Shown piece after piece: positions 45,087 through 54,493 of a stretch of 64,000 bases of DNA. A model generated the notes under the pieces. That model made no database searches, was not told the origin of the DNA, and was given only the letters and a program-made list of their open reading frames with translations. The stretch is from AC-32 sp963717475 (GTDB taxonomy: Bacteria; Actinomycetota; Thermoleophilia; Gaiellales; Gaiellaceae): assembly GCA_963717475.1 (NCBI GenBank), contig OY970337.1:1550001-1614000 (forward strand), read 5' to 3'. Position 1 is the first letter of the stretch, and every line of letters starts with the position of its first letter. Made by a program: the position numbers and the translations under genes.

Positions 45087-48000
45087 TCATTCGCGCTCGC
45101 TCAGAATCGGTTCGCCGGCGGCCGGCAGCACGAAGACGAAGCTCGAGCCGCGCTCCTCGCGCTGCCGCACCCAGATGCGGCCGCGCATCGCCTCGAGCAG
45201 CTCTTTCGCGATGAACAGCCCCAGGCCCGTGCCGCCGCTCGCGAGCTCGCGGCCGTCGGAATCGGCCCGGTAGAACTTGCTGAAGATGAGCGCCCGCTCG
45301 GACTCGGGCACGCCGATCCCCTCGTCGTCCACGCAGACCTCGATGCCGTCGTCGGTCGGCCGAACCGAGACCGCGATCGTGCCGCCGTCCGGGGAGTACT
45401 TGACCGCGTTCTCGACCAGGTCGGCGACGATCTGGCGCAGCTTGTCCAGGTCGGCTTCGGCTTCGAGGGGCTCGGGCGGCAGGTCGAGCACGAAGCTGTG
45501 CCCGCCGCCTCCGAGCGTGTGCTCCGCGTTGCGGACGACCTCCCTCACCACGGAGGAGACATCGGTCACGGCCAGGTGGACCTGGAGGTCCCCAGAGTCG
45601 AGCCGCGCGACCGAGAGGAGCCGGTCGACGATCGTGGTGAGCCGGCCCGCCTCGGAGGCGATGTAGCCGAGGAACGTGGAGCGCTCCTCCTCGCCGAAGA
45701 GGACGTCGTCGCGCATCAGGGTTTCTGCGAAGCCGTAGATCGAGGTCAAGGGGGATCGGAGCTCCCTCGAGACGTTGGCGACGAACTCCGACTTCATCTG
45801 CTCGACCACTCGCTCGGCCGAGATGTCGCGGAAGGCGAAGATCCGGCCGGCGACAGCGCCCAGCGGGTCGCGCATAACCGCCTCCGTGAGCGAGAGCCAG
45901 ATCTCCTCCGCTCCGCGCCTGATCGAGACGAGGCGCTCGCCGGCGGGGGCTTCTCCCGGGGACTCGAGCTCACGCTGCAGGACCGCGCGAGGCGCCCGGC
46001 CGAGCGCCTCGTCCGCGGGAACGCCGCTGATCGCCTCCGCAGCCCGGTTCCAGAGCACGACGTTCCCCTCGCGGTCGACGGCGACGATGCCGTCGGCGAT
46101 GTTGGAGAGGATCGCGAGGCTGCGCTCCCGCTCGAGCGCGACGCGCTGGTAGAGCTCGGCGCCGGAGAGCGCGGCGGAGGCGTTGGTCGCGAATGCGGTC
46201 AGCGCCTTGGTCTCGTCCTCGCTCCACCCGCGCGGCTCGTGCGAGTAGACGGAGAGCACACCGTGCACCGTCCCTTCCGGGCCGATCAGCGGCACGGCCA
46301 GGTAACCCGCGTAGCCCGAGGCGAGCACCGGGTCGGCCTGGAGAAGGCGGTTGTCGTCGCGGGCATCGGCAACCGCGACCGGCGCGCGCGACTGGACGGC
46401 ATCGCCGGCGAGCCGCGCCGTCGAGGGCAGGCGCTGCTCGGCAGAGGGGCCGTCTCCTCCGACGGCTCCGACGACGAGCTCGTCGTCCTCGAGCAGCCGG
46501 AGCACGGCCGCGTCGGCCGCGAGCAGCTCCGGCGCCCGGCGGACGACCTCCTCGAGCACCGCCGCTGGATCGAGGTCCGGCGAGAGCAGGTTGCTGGTTC
46601 GCGCGAGCTGCTCGGCGAGGGCGCGCGAGCGGCGCTCGGACTCGAACAGCTCGCTTCGCTCGAGCGCTCCGCGCGCCGCCACGGTGAGGTTGCGGGCCAG
46701 CTCGAGATCGTCGTCCGCGAAACGGCGCTCCTCGGCGAAGAAAACGAGCACCAGCGCGGACTCGTCGCTCCGCGGCGTCTCCACGGGGGCAGCCAGTAGC
46801 GCGCGACAGCCCGACTCGTCGAGCGCCCGGCGCCACTCCTCGTCGAAGCGCTCGTCGGAGCCCAGGCTCGGCGCCGCGAGCACGCGCCCGCGCCGGGCGG
46901 CCGAGCGCAGCGGCCCGTCTGGATCGCCCAGCCCGTTCTCGAGGAAGCGCACGAGCGGGGCCGCCAACGAGTGGAGGCCAGCGAGCCTGAGGTCGTCGTG
47001 GCGCGGCATCAGAACGGCCGCGCTCGAGCCGCCGAGTGCCTCGGCCGCCGCCTGGGCCAGCGCATCGAGCGTCGCCTCCAGCGACACCGGCTCTCCGAGC
47101 GCCGCGGCGATCCGGTAAAAGCCGCGCTGCACGCGGGCCTGGCGCGAGTGCTCCTCGAAGCTCTCGGCGTTCCGCAGCGCGAGTGCCGCAAGGTTCGCGA
47201 AGGCCTCCAGGAGCTCGCCCTCGGCGCGGGTAAGCCGCCGGGAGCGCTCGCGCGTGCCGACCCCGAGGACGCCCTTGACCTCCCCGGCCCAGCGCATCGG
47301 CGCGACGATTGCGCTGTGGAATCCCTTGTACGCCGCGTGCGGGACGGCCTCGGGAACCTGCTTGTAGTCGTCGGCGAGAGCGGAGCGGCCGCGCGCGATC
47401 GCCCGCCCGGCGAGACCGCGATCCGCAGGGAACTCGAAGCCGACCAACTTCTCCGGCAGGCCGTGCACGGCGGCGCAGCGAAGAACGTCTCGCTCGGAGT
47501 CGAGCAGGAAGCAGTCGACCGCTTCGGCCTGGAGGAGCCCGGCAACCTCGTCGACGAGCCGTTGCAGGACCGCGTCGAGCTCGAGCTCGCCCGTCACGAC
47601 CTGCGCCGCCTGGAGCAGCGCGCTTTGCTCGCCGAGCCGCCGCTCGTTCTCCGCGAGCAGGCCGGCGACGTGGATCGCGAGCGCGATCTCGTGGGCGACC
47701 GACTCCGCCAGCGCGATGTCCCCCTCCGACCACGGCAGCGGCTCGGCGCGATGGAGGCCGAGCACGCCGAGCATGCGATCGAAGGCGACAACCGGCGTGG
47801 CGAGCGCGGCCCGGCTCCCGAGGCGCTCGAGGGTGTTATGTGCGCCCAGGTCCTCGAGCTCAGGGGCGGCGTGGACGTCGGCGACCGCTACGGTCCGCTG
47901 CTCGCGCGCGGCGAGGTTCGAAACGGGGAGTCGCTCGGCGTCGTCGCCGATCGGCTCGAGCCCTTCGGCCCACCACTCCGCCCGCATCGGCAGGACCTCT

Positions 48001-49019
48001 CCGGGCTCCCCCAGGCGCAGGAAGCAACGCGACGCGCCGAGCGCGCGGCCGGTCTCGGTGACGGCCACGCTCGTCAGCTCGTCGAGATCGCGCGTCGACC
48101 GGACGCGACGCGAGATCGTCGCCACGAGCCGCTCCCGGGCGAGGGCCTCGTCGAGCGCGACGGCCGAACGCATGCGGTCGAGTGCGATGGCGGCCTCCCC
48201 CGCGATCGTCTGCATGAGGCGGAGCTCCTCCGGCGTGAACACGCGCCGCTCGGTCGTGGTCGCGACGACGAGAACGCCGATCACGCGCTCATCGACCGTC
48301 AGCGGGATGAAGGCGGCGCTTTTCGCTCCGGCCGCTTCCGCGAGGCGCTTGCTCACGAGCGGCGACGACTCGACGTCGAAGACGAAGACCGGCGCCGCCT
48401 CGAAGTACGCGCTGGAGATTCCCGACGGCTCGTTGCGCAGGTCGATCCGCATCGTCGCCCACCAGTCGATGTCGTCGGCGCCGGAGCGGGCGACGAGGCC
48501 GTGTGCCTCGCGGCCGTCCTCCCCGATGAGCGCGAGCGCGGCGAACTGGTTGCCGAGCAGGCTCTCGATCTCGTCCAGGAGGGCCCGGCCCGCCGCGCTC
48601 GGGTCGTGCGTGCGCGCGAGTGAGCGCGCGAGGCTCGCAACGGAGTCGAGCTCCCGGTCGCGCAGCGAGACGAGCTCTTCCGCCTCGCGTGCGCGCACCG
48701 TGCCGATCAGGACGTTCTTCCGCTCGCGGCCGCGAAACAGGAACGCGAGCGCCGGGACAAGCGCGATCAGGCACGCGGCGAACGCAGGCCAGGGGTGCGC
48801 GCCGACGGCCGAGCGGTCGTAGAGCACCACGGCGCCCAGGACCGCGGCCGCGATCCCGACGGCCGGAAAGATCGAGGCGAGCGCCAGGTCGGCGGGGGTG
48901 ACCCGTTCGCGCTCGCGCCAGAGCGTCACGGCGAGCGCGGTCGCGACGTAGAGATACGACGCCGCCACAACGAGCAGGGGGACCGCGTTGAAGTAGACAG
49001 CCTTGTCTTGCGGGCTCAC
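45087..49019 (-). CDS. Membrane multi-GAF/PAS histidine kinase-like protein lacking the phospho-accepting His
   Basis: 1,310 residues from GTG 49017-49019 (GGAGG 4 nt upstream). Three N-terminal membrane helices (AVPLLVVAASYLYVATALAV first), about five GAF domains (each opening with a helix such as ALLQAAQVVTGELELDAVL), a PAS domain (LSNIADGIVAVDREGNVVLW), a HisKA-like hairpin and a HATPase domain with N box DLVENAVKYSPDGG, G1 DDEGIGVP and G2 GGTGLGLFIAKEL. In the H box the expected SHELR reads SRELRSPLTS (codon AGG near 45760), so the histidine is missing although the ATP site looks whole. It may signal through its partner receiver by another route or be a pseudokinase. Confidence 0.92.
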   Translation of the reverse strand: MSPQDKAVYFNAVPLLVVAASYLYVATALAVTLWRERERVTPADLALASIFPAVGIAAAVLGAVVLYDRSAVGAHPWPAFAACLIALVPALAFLFRGRERKNVLIGTVRAREAEELVSLRDRELDSVASLARSLARTHDPSAAGRALLDEIESLLGNQFAALALIGEDGREAHGLVARSGADDIDWWATMRIDLRNEPSGISSAYFEAAPVFVFDVESSPLVSKRLAEAAGAKSAAFIPLTVDERVIGVLVVATTTERRVFTPEELRLMQTIAGEAAIALDRMRSAVALDEALARERLVATISRRVRSTRDLDELTSVAVTETGRALGASRCFLRLGEPGEVLPMRAEWWAEGLEPIGDDAERLPVSNLAAREQRTVAVADVHAAPELEDLGAHNTLERLGSRAALATPVVAFDRMLGVLGLHRAEPLPWSEGDIALAESVAHEIALAIHVAGLLAENERRLGEQSALLQAAQVVTGELELDAVLQRLVDEVAGLLQAEAVDCFLLDSERDVLRCAAVHGLPEKLVGFEFPADRGLAGRAIARGRSALADDYKQVPEAVPHAAYKGFHSAIVAPMRWAGEVKGVLGVGTRERSRRLTRAEGELLEAFANLAALALRNAESFEEHSRQARVQRGFYRIAAALGEPVSLEATLDALAQAAAEALGGSSAAVLMPRHDDLRLAGLHSLAAPLVRFLENGLGDPDGPLRSAARRGRVLAAPSLGSDERFDEEWRRALDESGCRALLAAPVETPRSDESALVLVFFAEERRFADDDLELARNLTVAARGALERSELFESERRSRALAEQLARTSNLLSPDLDPAAVLEEVVRRAPELLAADAAVLRLLEDDELVVGAVGGDGPSAEQRLPSTARLAGDAVQSRAPVAVADARDDNRLLQADPVLASGYAGYLAVPLIGPEGTVHGVLSVYSHEPRGWSEDETKALTAFATNASAALSGAELYQRVALERERSLAILSNIADGIVAVDREGNVVLWNRAAEAISGVPADEALGRAPRAVLQRELESPGEAPAGERLVSIRRGAEEIWLSLTEAVMRDPLGAVAGRIFAFRDISAERVVEQMKSEFVANVSRELRSPLTSIYGFAETLMRDDVLFGEEERSTFLGYIASEAGRLTTIVDRLLSVARLDSGDLQVHLAVTDVSSVVREVVRNAEHTLGGGGHSFVLDLPPEPLEAEADLDKLRQIVADLVENAVKYSPDGGTIAVSVRPTDDGIEVCVDDEGIGVPESERALIFSKFYRADSDGRELASGGTGLGLFIAKELLEAMRGRIWVRQREERGSSFVFVLPAAGEPILSERE

Positions 49020-49446
49020 TGGGCCTCCGGGATGATACGGAGCCGGGCCGGATGCGTCGAGGAAAACCCGCTTTCCGAAGGGCAAACATGCTCCGTGCGA
49101 CTTGGAAAGATGGGCCGGACGGCCTATTGGAAAGGCGTCTTGGGCGGGATACCGTCTCCCCACTGGGCGATGCGAGCCGCGGAGCCCTGTACCTGGCCTT
49201 GAGGCCCGCGGCGAGCAATGGGGAGAGCCCGTTGCCACCACCCCCCGAGCAACGGGCTCCCTCCGCTTCGCGGAGGTCGCCCTTCGCGGGTGAACCCCTG
49301 GTTCCCCCACGGGCCCCCTCCTTTCGGGACGTTGCAGGAGCTCTTGCGCTCGACTTGCCGGCCGCTCTGAGCGTGGGCGGAGGTTTCCTGGCGCTGTTTG
49401 CCTCCCGCCTGGCATAGCCCGGCTCCGGCGGCGGGTCTTCGTGACC
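49020..49446. other. 427-base hairpin-rich intergenic region, no gene seen; candidate structured RNA
   Basis: Lies between the ileS stop and the kinase start, both minus strand. Strong dyads: GAGCCCGTTGC/GCAACGGGCTC (about 49223-49258), CCTCCGC/GCGGAGG (about 49260-49277), GGTGAACC/GGTTCCCC (about 49290-49310), and GGCGGAGG/CCTCCCGCC (about 49377-49412). Open frames here are arginine/proline-rich and lack coding character. The core motifs of RNase P RNA, tmRNA and SRP RNA were looked for and not found. Confidence 0.45.
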
Positions 49447-52400
49447 CTAGTTGGCTTTCTCGAGCTTTAGCTCGTCGCCTAGCTCGATCTTCACTGCCAG
49501 GGTTTCTTCTTTGATCCAGGCTTCGTGGCGGAGGAGGTCTTCCTGCTCGCGCGGCAGGGTGAGGACGATTCGGTCGGTGAGTTCGAGGGCCTGTTCCCGG
49601 CGGAGGCGGTTCACGTCGTGGATCAGGTCGCGGACTCGGCCTTCCAGCTCGAGCTCGTCGTCCAGGCTGAGGTCGAGGGCGACGGTCAGGCCGTCCTCGC
49701 CGGCGACCGCCCAGCCTTCCTTGCCGCGGCGCTCGACCAGCACTTCGTCCTCGGCGAGCTCGTGCCCGTTCACGCGGAAGCGGCCGCCTTCGAGCTCTTC
49801 GTACTCGCCCGCCTCGAGCGCGGCACGCACGGCGCCGAGCTCCTTGCCGAGCTTGGGCCCGAGCACGGGCAGGTTCGGCTTGACGCGCAGCTCGCTCGCG
49901 TCGACCTCGCCGAACTCGACGTCCTTCACGCTCAGCTCCTCGGCGATCTCGGTCACGTGGCCCGAGACGCCGTCGGCTCCCTGGACGACGAGGCGGCGCA
50001 GCGGCTGCCGCAGCTTGATCCCGGACTGCGAGCGCGCCTGGCGGCCGAGCTCGACGACCCGGCGCACCGCCCCGATCTCGTCGAGCAGCGCCTGGTCGGC
50101 CTCGCCGGTCTCGGGCCAGCCGGAGAGGTGGACCGAGTCCGGCCCGCCGGGGACGAGCGTCTGCCAGAGGTGCTCGGTCAGGAACGGCATCGCCGGCGAG
50201 ACGACCCGCAGCGCCTGCACGACCGACCACCAGAGCGTCTGCAGCGCGTCGGCCTCGCCGTTCCAGAAGCGGCGTCGCGAGCGGCGGATGTACCAGTTCG
50301 AGAGGTCGTCGACGAAGGACTCGAAGACGCGCGTCAACTCGGGCGTCGAGAAGCGCTCGTAGGCGGCCTCGGCTTCGCGCGCGAGCTGGCCGGTGCGCGC
50401 GACGAGCCAGCGGTCGAGCGGCTGCTGCGACGACGGCTCCGCCCCCCACTCCGGGCTCCAGCCGGCGATGTTCGCGTAGGTGACGAGGAAGCCGACCGAG
50501 TTCCAGAGCGTCAGCAGCCGGCGCTTCACCTCGTCGGCCGGGCCGTAGCCGAAGCTGATGTTCTGCTGCGGCGGCGCAGCGCAGAAGAGCCAGCGCATCA
50601 CGTCCGCGCCCATCCGGTCGAGGCCCTCCTGCGCCTCGATCATGTTCCCCGCCGATTTGTGCATCGGGGCTCCGTGCTCGTCGCTCACCTTCTCGTAGGT
50701 CAGCACCGCGCGGTACGGGAGCCGCCCGATCAGCGTCATCGACATGAACGAGATCGAGTAGAACCAGAGCCGGATCTGCTCGCGCATCTCCGAGATCCAG
50801 TCGGCGGGGAACCAGAGCTCCCAGTAGTCGTTGTCGGGGAGGTCGGCCCCGGTCAGTCCCTCCGCGGCGCCCGTCCCGTAGCCGTGCTCGACCCACTCTG
50901 GGTTCTGCCAGCCGAGCGTCGACATCGGGACGATCCCCGCGTCGAGCCAGGCGTCGCCCACCTCCGCGATCCGGCGGACCTCGTCGCCGCACTCCTCGCA
51001 GCGGATCGGAACCTCGTCGATCCAGGGCCGGTGCAGCTCCTGCAGCTGGTCGAGGCCCTGGGTCGCGCGTTCCCGAAGCTCGGCCAGCGAGCCGATCACG
51101 TTCAGGTGGCCGCACCCGCACGGATAGAAGGGCAGCGGCAGGCCGAAGTAGCGCTTCCGCGAGATGTTCCAGTCGCCCATGTTGCGCAGCCAGTCGTCCA
51201 TCCGCTTCTTGTACTGAGGCGGCGTCCAGGCGACCTCGTCGTTCGCGTCGAGCAGCGGCTGCCGCAGCTCGTCGCAACCGATGAACCAGTCGTCCACGAC
51301 GCGGAAGACGAGCGGCGTCTTGCAGCGCCAGCAGATCGGGTAGCGGTGGACGATCGTGCCGGCCTCGACGAGCAGGCCGCGCTCGCGCAGCGCCTCGACG
51401 ACCGGCTTCGCGACCTCGTCGGTCGACTTGCCCTCGAAGTCGCCGTAGCCCGGCAGGAAGCGGCCGCTCTCGTCGATCGGCGCGAGCACGGGCAGGCCGT
51501 GCACGCGCGAGAGCTCGAAGTCCTCGGCGCCGGCGCCCGGTGCGATGTGGACGATCCCCGTGCCCTCGTCCAGCGCGACCTCGTCCCACGGGATCACGCG
51601 GTGGACGTTGCCCTCCTGCGCGGGTAGGTCGTCGAACGGCCCCTCGTACTCGACCCCGACGAGCTCCGAGCCCTTGACGGTCTGGCTATCACCCTCCTGC
51701 GCGAGCCGCCAGCCGCCGTCGCGCAGCGCGTAGTCGGCATCGGGCTTGACCGCCGCCGCGACGTTGGCCGGGAGCGTCCACGGGGTGGTCGTCCACACGA
51801 CGAGCGCCTCGCCCTCGCGCCCCTTGAGCGGGAAGCGGACGTAGAGCGACGGGTGCTCGAGCTCCTTGTAGTTCTCCTCGCCCGCCTGCTCGTGCTGCGA
51901 GAGCGAGGTCCCGCAGCGCGGGCACCACTGCGTCGAGCGGTGCCCCTTGTACAGCCACCCGCGGCGATGGGTCTCGGCCAGGAAGCGCCAGATGTACTCG
52001 ATGTTCGTGTCGGAGAACGTCAGGTAGTCGTTGCCCCAGTCCATCCACATGCCGAGGCGCTTCGACTGCTCGGTCATGACGCCGACGAACCTCGCGACGC
52101 GCTCCTTGCAGCGCTCGGCGAAGTTCGCGATCCCGTACTCCTCGATGTCGCGCTTCGAGTTGAGCCCCAGCTCCTTCTCGACCTCGACCTCGACCCAGAG
52201 CCCCTGGCAGTCGAAACCGTTCTGGTAGCGCTGGTCGAACCCGCGCAGGGCCTTGTAGCGCTGGAAGACGTCCTTCAGCGCGCGGCCCCAGGCGTGGTGG
52301 ACGCCCATCGGGTTGTTCGCCGTTATCGGGCCGTCGAGGAAGCTCCAGCGGTCATTGCCGCGGTTCTGCTCGCGCAGCCGCTCGAACGTTCGCTCGCTCT

Positions 52401-52476
52401 CCCAGCGCTCGAGCACGTCGCGCTCGATGGCCGGAAGGTCGGGTACGTTGGGGAGCGGCTCGAAGATCTGGCCCAC
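49447..52476 (-). CDS. ileS: Isoleucyl-tRNA synthetase
   Basis: Class I synthetase of about 1,009 residues. HIGH-type motif is NNPMGVHHAWGRALKD; the CP1 editing domain has WTTTPWTLPANVAAAV; the KMSKS position reads APMHKSAGNMIEAQEGLDRM. Zinc-type cysteine pairs (CPRCGTS, CWRCKTP, CEECGDE) are present. Anticodon-binding and C-terminal domains follow. GTG start at 52474-52476 begins VGQIFEPLPNVPDLP, just before the conserved ERDVLERWES helix. Divergent from trxA. The HKSAGN form belongs to a known minority group of IleRS. Confidence 0.95.
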   Translation of the reverse strand: MGQIFEPLPNVPDLPAIERDVLERWESERTFERLREQNRGNDRWSFLDGPITANNPMGVHHAWGRALKDVFQRYKALRGFDQRYQNGFDCQGLWVEVEVEKELGLNSKRDIEEYGIANFAERCKERVARFVGVMTEQSKRLGMWMDWGNDYLTFSDTNIEYIWRFLAETHRRGWLYKGHRSTQWCPRCGTSLSQHEQAGEENYKELEHPSLYVRFPLKGREGEALVVWTTTPWTLPANVAAAVKPDADYALRDGGWRLAQEGDSQTVKGSELVGVEYEGPFDDLPAQEGNVHRVIPWDEVALDEGTGIVHIAPGAGAEDFELSRVHGLPVLAPIDESGRFLPGYGDFEGKSTDEVAKPVVEALRERGLLVEAGTIVHRYPICWRCKTPLVFRVVDDWFIGCDELRQPLLDANDEVAWTPPQYKKRMDDWLRNMGDWNISRKRYFGLPLPFYPCGCGHLNVIGSLAELRERATQGLDQLQELHRPWIDEVPIRCEECGDEVRRIAEVGDAWLDAGIVPMSTLGWQNPEWVEHGYGTGAAEGLTGADLPDNDYWELWFPADWISEMREQIRLWFYSISFMSMTLIGRLPYRAVLTYEKVSDEHGAPMHKSAGNMIEAQEGLDRMGADVMRWLFCAAPPQQNISFGYGPADEVKRRLLTLWNSVGFLVTYANIAGWSPEWGAEPSSQQPLDRWLVARTGQLAREAEAAYERFSTPELTRVFESFVDDLSNWYIRRSRRRFWNGEADALQTLWWSVVQALRVVSPAMPFLTEHLWQTLVPGGPDSVHLSGWPETGEADQALLDEIGAVRRVVELGRQARSQSGIKLRQPLRRLVVQGADGVSGHVTEIAEELSVKDVEFGEVDASELRVKPNLPVLGPKLGKELGAVRAALEAGEYEELEGGRFRVNGHELAEDEVLVERRGKEGWAVAGEDGLTVALDLSLDDELELEGRVRDLIHDVNRLRREQALELTDRIVLTLPREQEDLLRHEAWIKEETLAVKIELGDELKLEKAN

Positions 52477-52557
52477 GAGCCGATCGTACCGAGCGGGAAC
52501 AACGGCTCTGAGCGGCGCGTTTGAATACGTAGAACTCCGAGGTAAGAAAGGGACTAC

Positions 52558-52881
52558 ATGGCAGACGCAGTGAAAACCGATACGTTCGACGGCGAGGTCC
52601 TGCAGAGCGACACGCCGGTGCTCGTCGACTTCTGGGCCGAGTGGTGCGGGCCGTGCCACGCGATCGCTCCGGTGCTCGACCAGATCGCCGAGGAGCGCAA
52701 CGACCTGAAGGTCGTGAAGCTCAACATCGACGAGGAGCCCGAGATCGCGCAGCGTTACGGCGTGATGTCGATTCCGACGCTGATCCTGTTCAAGGACGGC
52801 GAGCCGTCGGCCGCCGCGGTCGGCGCGATGCCGAAGTCGATGCTCGAAGAGCGGCTCGGCCTCGCCGGCGCCGCGGCTTAA
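52558..52881 (+). CDS. trxA: Thioredoxin
   Basis: 107 residues with redox site WAEWCGPCHAIAPVLDQIAE and the cis-Pro region GVMSIPTLILFKDGE. Full-length classical thioredoxin, cytoplasmic. ATG with AAAGGG about 6 nt upstream. It is followed tail to tail by the DUF2231 gene with no bases between stop codons. Confidence 0.97.
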   Translation: MADAVKTDTFDGEVLQSDTPVLVDFWAEWCGPCHAIAPVLDQIAEERNDLKVVKLNIDEEPEIAQRYGVMSIPTLILFKDGEPSAAAVGAMPKSMLEERLGLAGAAA

Positions 52882-53406
52882 CTAAGCGCCTTCGGCTTCT
52901 TCTTTTTCCGCGTGCGGGACGGGCGCGACTGCCCGTCCCGGCGGCTCACCGGTAAGGCTGAGCACGCGCATGCCGTGCACGTAGACGACCGCGCCGCCGA
53001 GCCAGCCCCCTACCGTCAGGAGCGCGAATCCGACGAGGGTCAGGATGAACGGACCGGAGTCGACCGCGCCGTGCTTGTAGCCGGAGTGGCCCACGAGTGC
53101 CGCGATCAGGAAGAAGACGGTGGCGGCCAGCATCGAGCACATGTGCCACGTCGCCGTCCACCAGAGGTTCGAGCCCCACTCGATCGTGAGCCAGTCGGCG
53201 AAGCCGGTCAGCGCGGTCAGCGCGGTCGCGATCAGGCCGACGACGAGCGCGAGCCACCAGCCGTGCGCGGCGCTGACCTCGGCGACTCCGATGACGCTCG
53301 CGAAGGCCATCACGGTCGCTGCCGTGTAGGCACCGATCGTGGCGTCGGTCAAGGGGGGGTGGATCGGATGGCCGGGCAGCCCTCGCCAGAGGTAGCTCAG
53401 CTTCAC
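52882..53406 (-). CDS. DUF2231 membrane protein
   Basis: 174 residues, four membrane helices. Opening GLPGHPIHPPLTDATIGAY is the family signature, with LTGFADWLTIE after TM2 and WHMCSMLAATVFFLIAALVGH in TM3. GTG start (53404-53406), C-terminal His/Glu-rich tail. Probably in one transcript with the 50-residue gene upstream. Confidence 0.85.
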   Translation of the reverse strand: MKLSYLWRGLPGHPIHPPLTDATIGAYTAATVMAFASVIGVAEVSAAHGWWLALVVGLIATALTALTGFADWLTIEWGSNLWWTATWHMCSMLAATVFFLIAALVGHSGYKHGAVDSGPFILTLVGFALLTVGGWLGGAVVYVHGMRVLSLTGEPPGRAVAPVPHAEKEEAEGA

Positions 53407-53445
53407 CGTCGCCCGATTCCCCGCGGGCGCGGTGACGAAACTGTC

Positions 53446-53598
53446 TTAGCTCTGCTCGGCGGTTTCGAGGTAGGCCAGAAACGCCGCGTGCTTGGCCAGG
53501 TACGCCTCGATCTTCTCGAGCCCTGAGTCGAGCCAGCGCTCGAGCCAACCCTCGCCGAGCTCGTCTTCGATCCGGTGCAGTTCGCCCGCGGTGTGCAT
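53446..53598 (-). CDS. Very small hypothetical protein (50 aa)
   Basis: ATG 53596-53598 to TAA 53446-53448: begins MHTAGELHRIEDELGEGWLE and ends YLETAEQS. Helical, tryptophan-containing, with a regular hydrophobic pattern. Lies 39 bases upstream of the DUF2231 gene on the same strand. Function unknown; codon positions show strong GC3 bias, supporting coding. Confidence 0.55.
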   Translation of the reverse strand: MHTAGELHRIEDELGEGWLERWLDSGLEKIEAYLAKHAAFLAYLETAEQS

Positions 53599-53669
53599 AA
53601 GGCCATAATCGGGACGAAGGGGCACCGCCGCAATGGGCCGAACGGCCTAAATACGGTGTCACCTGCGCC

Positions 53670-53675
53670 TATAGC
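53670..53675 (+). promoter_or_regulatory. -10-like TATAGC before the lipid-kinase-like gene
   Basis: TATAGC ends 9 bases before the GTG at 53685, with no ribosome-binding site; fits a leaderless start. -35 region CTAAAT is weak. Confidence 0.4.
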
Positions 53676-53684
53676 CTGCGGCGC

Positions 53685-54493
53685 GTGGCCGGCCTCCTTC
53701 TGATCAACCCGCGCGCCGGGCGGGCGCGGCCGTCCGCGGACGAGCTCCGCACTGAGGCGGAGCGGCTCGGGATCGAGGCGCGGGTCGTCGGCGAGGGTGA
53801 CGACGCCGCCGAGCTCGCGCGCGGGGCCTCCGCAGACGTCCTCGGCATGGCCGGCGGTGACGGCTCCGTGGCGAGCATCGCCGCGGTCGCGGCCGAGCGC
53901 GATCTGCCCTTCGTCTGCATTCCGTTCGGCACCCGGAATCACTTCGCCCGCGACGTCGGGCTCGATCGGGACGACCCGTTCGGCGCGCTCGAGGCGTTCG
54001 GCGGAGAGGAGCGGCGGGTGGACGTCGGGCCGGGTCGGCGGCCGGCGCTTCCTGAACAACGTCTCGCTCGGGGTCTACGCGTCGCTCGTGCACCGGCGCG
54101 AGCACCACCGCAGGCGCGGCGAGGTGCTGGCCGGCTTGCGCGCGCTCTGGCTCGGGCTCCGCCGTCAGCGCGGTGTCTGGGCGGAGCTCGACGGCGAACC
54201 CGTTCGCGCCCGGATCGTCCTCGTCGCGAACAACGCCTACCTGCTGAGCCTGTTCTCGATCGGCGAGCGCGAGCGGCTCGACGAGGGCCGGCTCCACGTG
54301 TACACCGCGAGAGGCTGGCTGCCGCGCGAGTGGGACGAGCGGGCCGGCGAGCGCTTCCGCATCGACGCGCCCGGGCGGCTGCGGGTGGCGATCGACGGCG
54401 AGCCGGCCGTGCTCGATCCGCCGCTCGAGCTCGAGATCGAGCCGCGGCGCGCTACGCGTTCTGCTGCCGCGCGCGCCAGGCAGCCAGGACTAG
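53685..54493 (+). CDS. Diacylglycerol/sphingosine kinase-like (YegS/DagK family) protein (two frame breaks)
   Basis: N-terminus MAGLLLINPRAGRARPSADE and the nucleotide loop GMAGGDGSVASIAAVA match the lipid kinase catalytic domain; IPFGTRNHFARDVGLDRDDP follows. An extra G near 54040 (GTCGGGCCGG) must be removed to continue as VDVGRVGGRRFLNNVSLGVY, and a second break near 54448 gives a typical ending ALRVLLPRAPG at TAG 54491-54493. Corrected length is about 269 residues. Phosphorylates a lipid or related substrate with ATP; exact substrate unknown. The 3' end overlaps the convergent Nudix gene by about 42 bases. Confidence 0.82.

Noticed and set aside
49020..49446. RNase P RNA, tmRNA, SRP RNA or c-di-AMP riboswitch
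   Set aside because: Expected core motifs (for example GAGGAAAGTCC, tRNA-like ends, GGAAG/AGCAG loop, GGGGTGAAT) were not found. The GGGGGAACCAGGGG stretch only superficially resembles a c-di-AMP switch.
52477..52557. T-box leader for ileS
   Set aside because: Only 81 bases separate ileS and trxA starts, with no T-box sequence or specifier stem.
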